Shown here piece by piece: positions 4,557 through 5,067 of a stretch of DNA of 5,067 nt (its first letter is position 1; every line of letters starts with the position of its first letter). A program made the translations under genes and the position numbers. The stretch is from Chloroflexota bacterium (GTDB lineage Bacteria; Chloroflexota; Chloroflexia; Thermomicrobiales; UBA6265): contig JAHWJF010000318.1 in the NCBI GenBank assembly GCA_019348515.1, positions 1 through 5,067 of the forward strand, written 5' to 3'. A model generated the notes under the pieces. It was not told the origin of the DNA and did no database searches. It saw only the letters and a program-made list of their open reading frames with translations.

Positions 4557-5067
4557 CTAAGCCGGAGGCGTCGCCTGCGCATCAGCCTCGACAAAAATGA
4601 ACAGGTACTCCTCCCCGGTCGTCGGGTCCGTGAAGGTCATCACTCGGGCGTCGCTCTCCCCCGTGAATGTGACCGTCGCCGGCCCAGGCAACGGCAGGTC
4701 GGCGGTCAAATAGGTCCCGCCCCCGTCCCCCGCGTCGCGGAGACGCCACAGTTCCGCCCGGAACTCGCCCGCATCGAGGATCAGCGTCCTATCACCCAGC
4801 TCGATGTCGACCTCGCCCAGGACGTCGTGGGTGTAGCGCCCAAGGTACGGTGCGACCGCGACGGGCTCGATAGGGCCAAGCTGCCGTTGTAGCTCGGCGG
4901 TCTGGTGTGCGGTCGCGGCGATTGCTCCCCTGATCACAGGATCGAACGTCGGCGGCTGGTCGAAGAGGAACTCAAACAAGCGAAATTGGACCGCCAGTTG
5001 AAGAAGTCGGCACCCACACCGTTGGTCAGGATGACAAGACCGATATCCGCCTCAGGGAGCAGGGCGG
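4557..5067 (-). pseudogene. Serine hydrolase, C-terminal part, with frameshift (5' end outside window)
   Basis: This is the end of another secreted serine hydrolase of the same general family. From the window edge the frame reads ALLPEADIGLVILTNGVGADFFN, the typical final strand of the PBP-like domain (gxxVVxLTN). Near 4994-4999 the frame must change by one base to continue as LAVQFRLFEFLFDQPPTFDP. Coding AACTGG should probably be AACCTGG, one C missing. After that come a helical linker (AHQTAELQRQLGPI) and a beta-rich C-terminal domain starting at APYLGRYTHDVLGEVDIEL, as in DUF3471-like tails of such hydrolases, ending at TAG (4557-4559). Without the shift the downstream part would need a TTG start with no good RBS. 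It may be a pseudogene, or an intact gene with a sequencing error. It lies directly upstream of the N-terminal remnant, so the two look like tandem paralogues. Confidence 0.78.

Noticed and set aside
4296..4892. Plus-strand open frame of 198 codons
   Set aside because: It is antisense to both serine hydrolase remnants, which carry recognisable motifs (SITK, LTN, PYLGRY).

Overview
This window comes from a high-GC bacterium. Several traits together suggest a Chloroflexota lineage, perhaps Thermomicrobia-like: two Tat-type leader peptides plus one rebuilt in a broken gene, a YtxJ/BrxC-type protein, a sortase-like anchored surface protein, and tandem secreted serine hydrolases. This placement is an inference from protein style, not a database result. 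The genes show no common pathway. Most concern the cell surface, secretion or thiol chemistry, and each stands alone with its own spacing, so no operon is evident. Much of the window is non-coding or decayed.

Left part (1-940): the minus strand carries the first 110 residues of a gene cut by the window edge. It has a basic Tat-like leader, an Arg/Lys/Gly linker and the start of a Cys-rich domain. Divergently, at 578-940, lies a YtxJ/BrxC-family monothiol protein. The 245 bp between them hold two 16-bp direct repeats, each with a TTGACA box on the minus strand, and a small palindrome.

Middle (941-3105): about 1.1 kb with no convincing gene leads to a PAPS-type sulfotransferase (2063-2827). 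A further 278-bp gap follows, with a weak sigma-54-like match, a short direct repeat and a hairpin ahead of the next gene.

Right part (3106-5067): a Tat-exported, Gly/Asp-rich protein with a VPRTG sorting-like signal ends at a textbook intrinsic terminator. The rest is on the minus strand. It holds a 78-residue protein of unknown function and two neighbouring remnants of serine hydrolases of the beta-lactamase/PBP type. The upstream copy shows only its C-terminal part and carries one frameshift. The downstream copy has only its N-terminal part, as far as the SxxK nucleophile, and is broken by at least two frameshifts. Both of those are one extra G in a GGGGGTGG context, so they could be true decay or homopolymer sequencing error.

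No tRNA, rRNA, CRISPR array or intact mobile element was seen. I did not find a convincing new multi-gene system. The most unusual items are the paired G-run frameshifts, the Tat plus sortase surface protein, the truncated Cys-rich secreted protein, and the repeated TTGACA-containing element.
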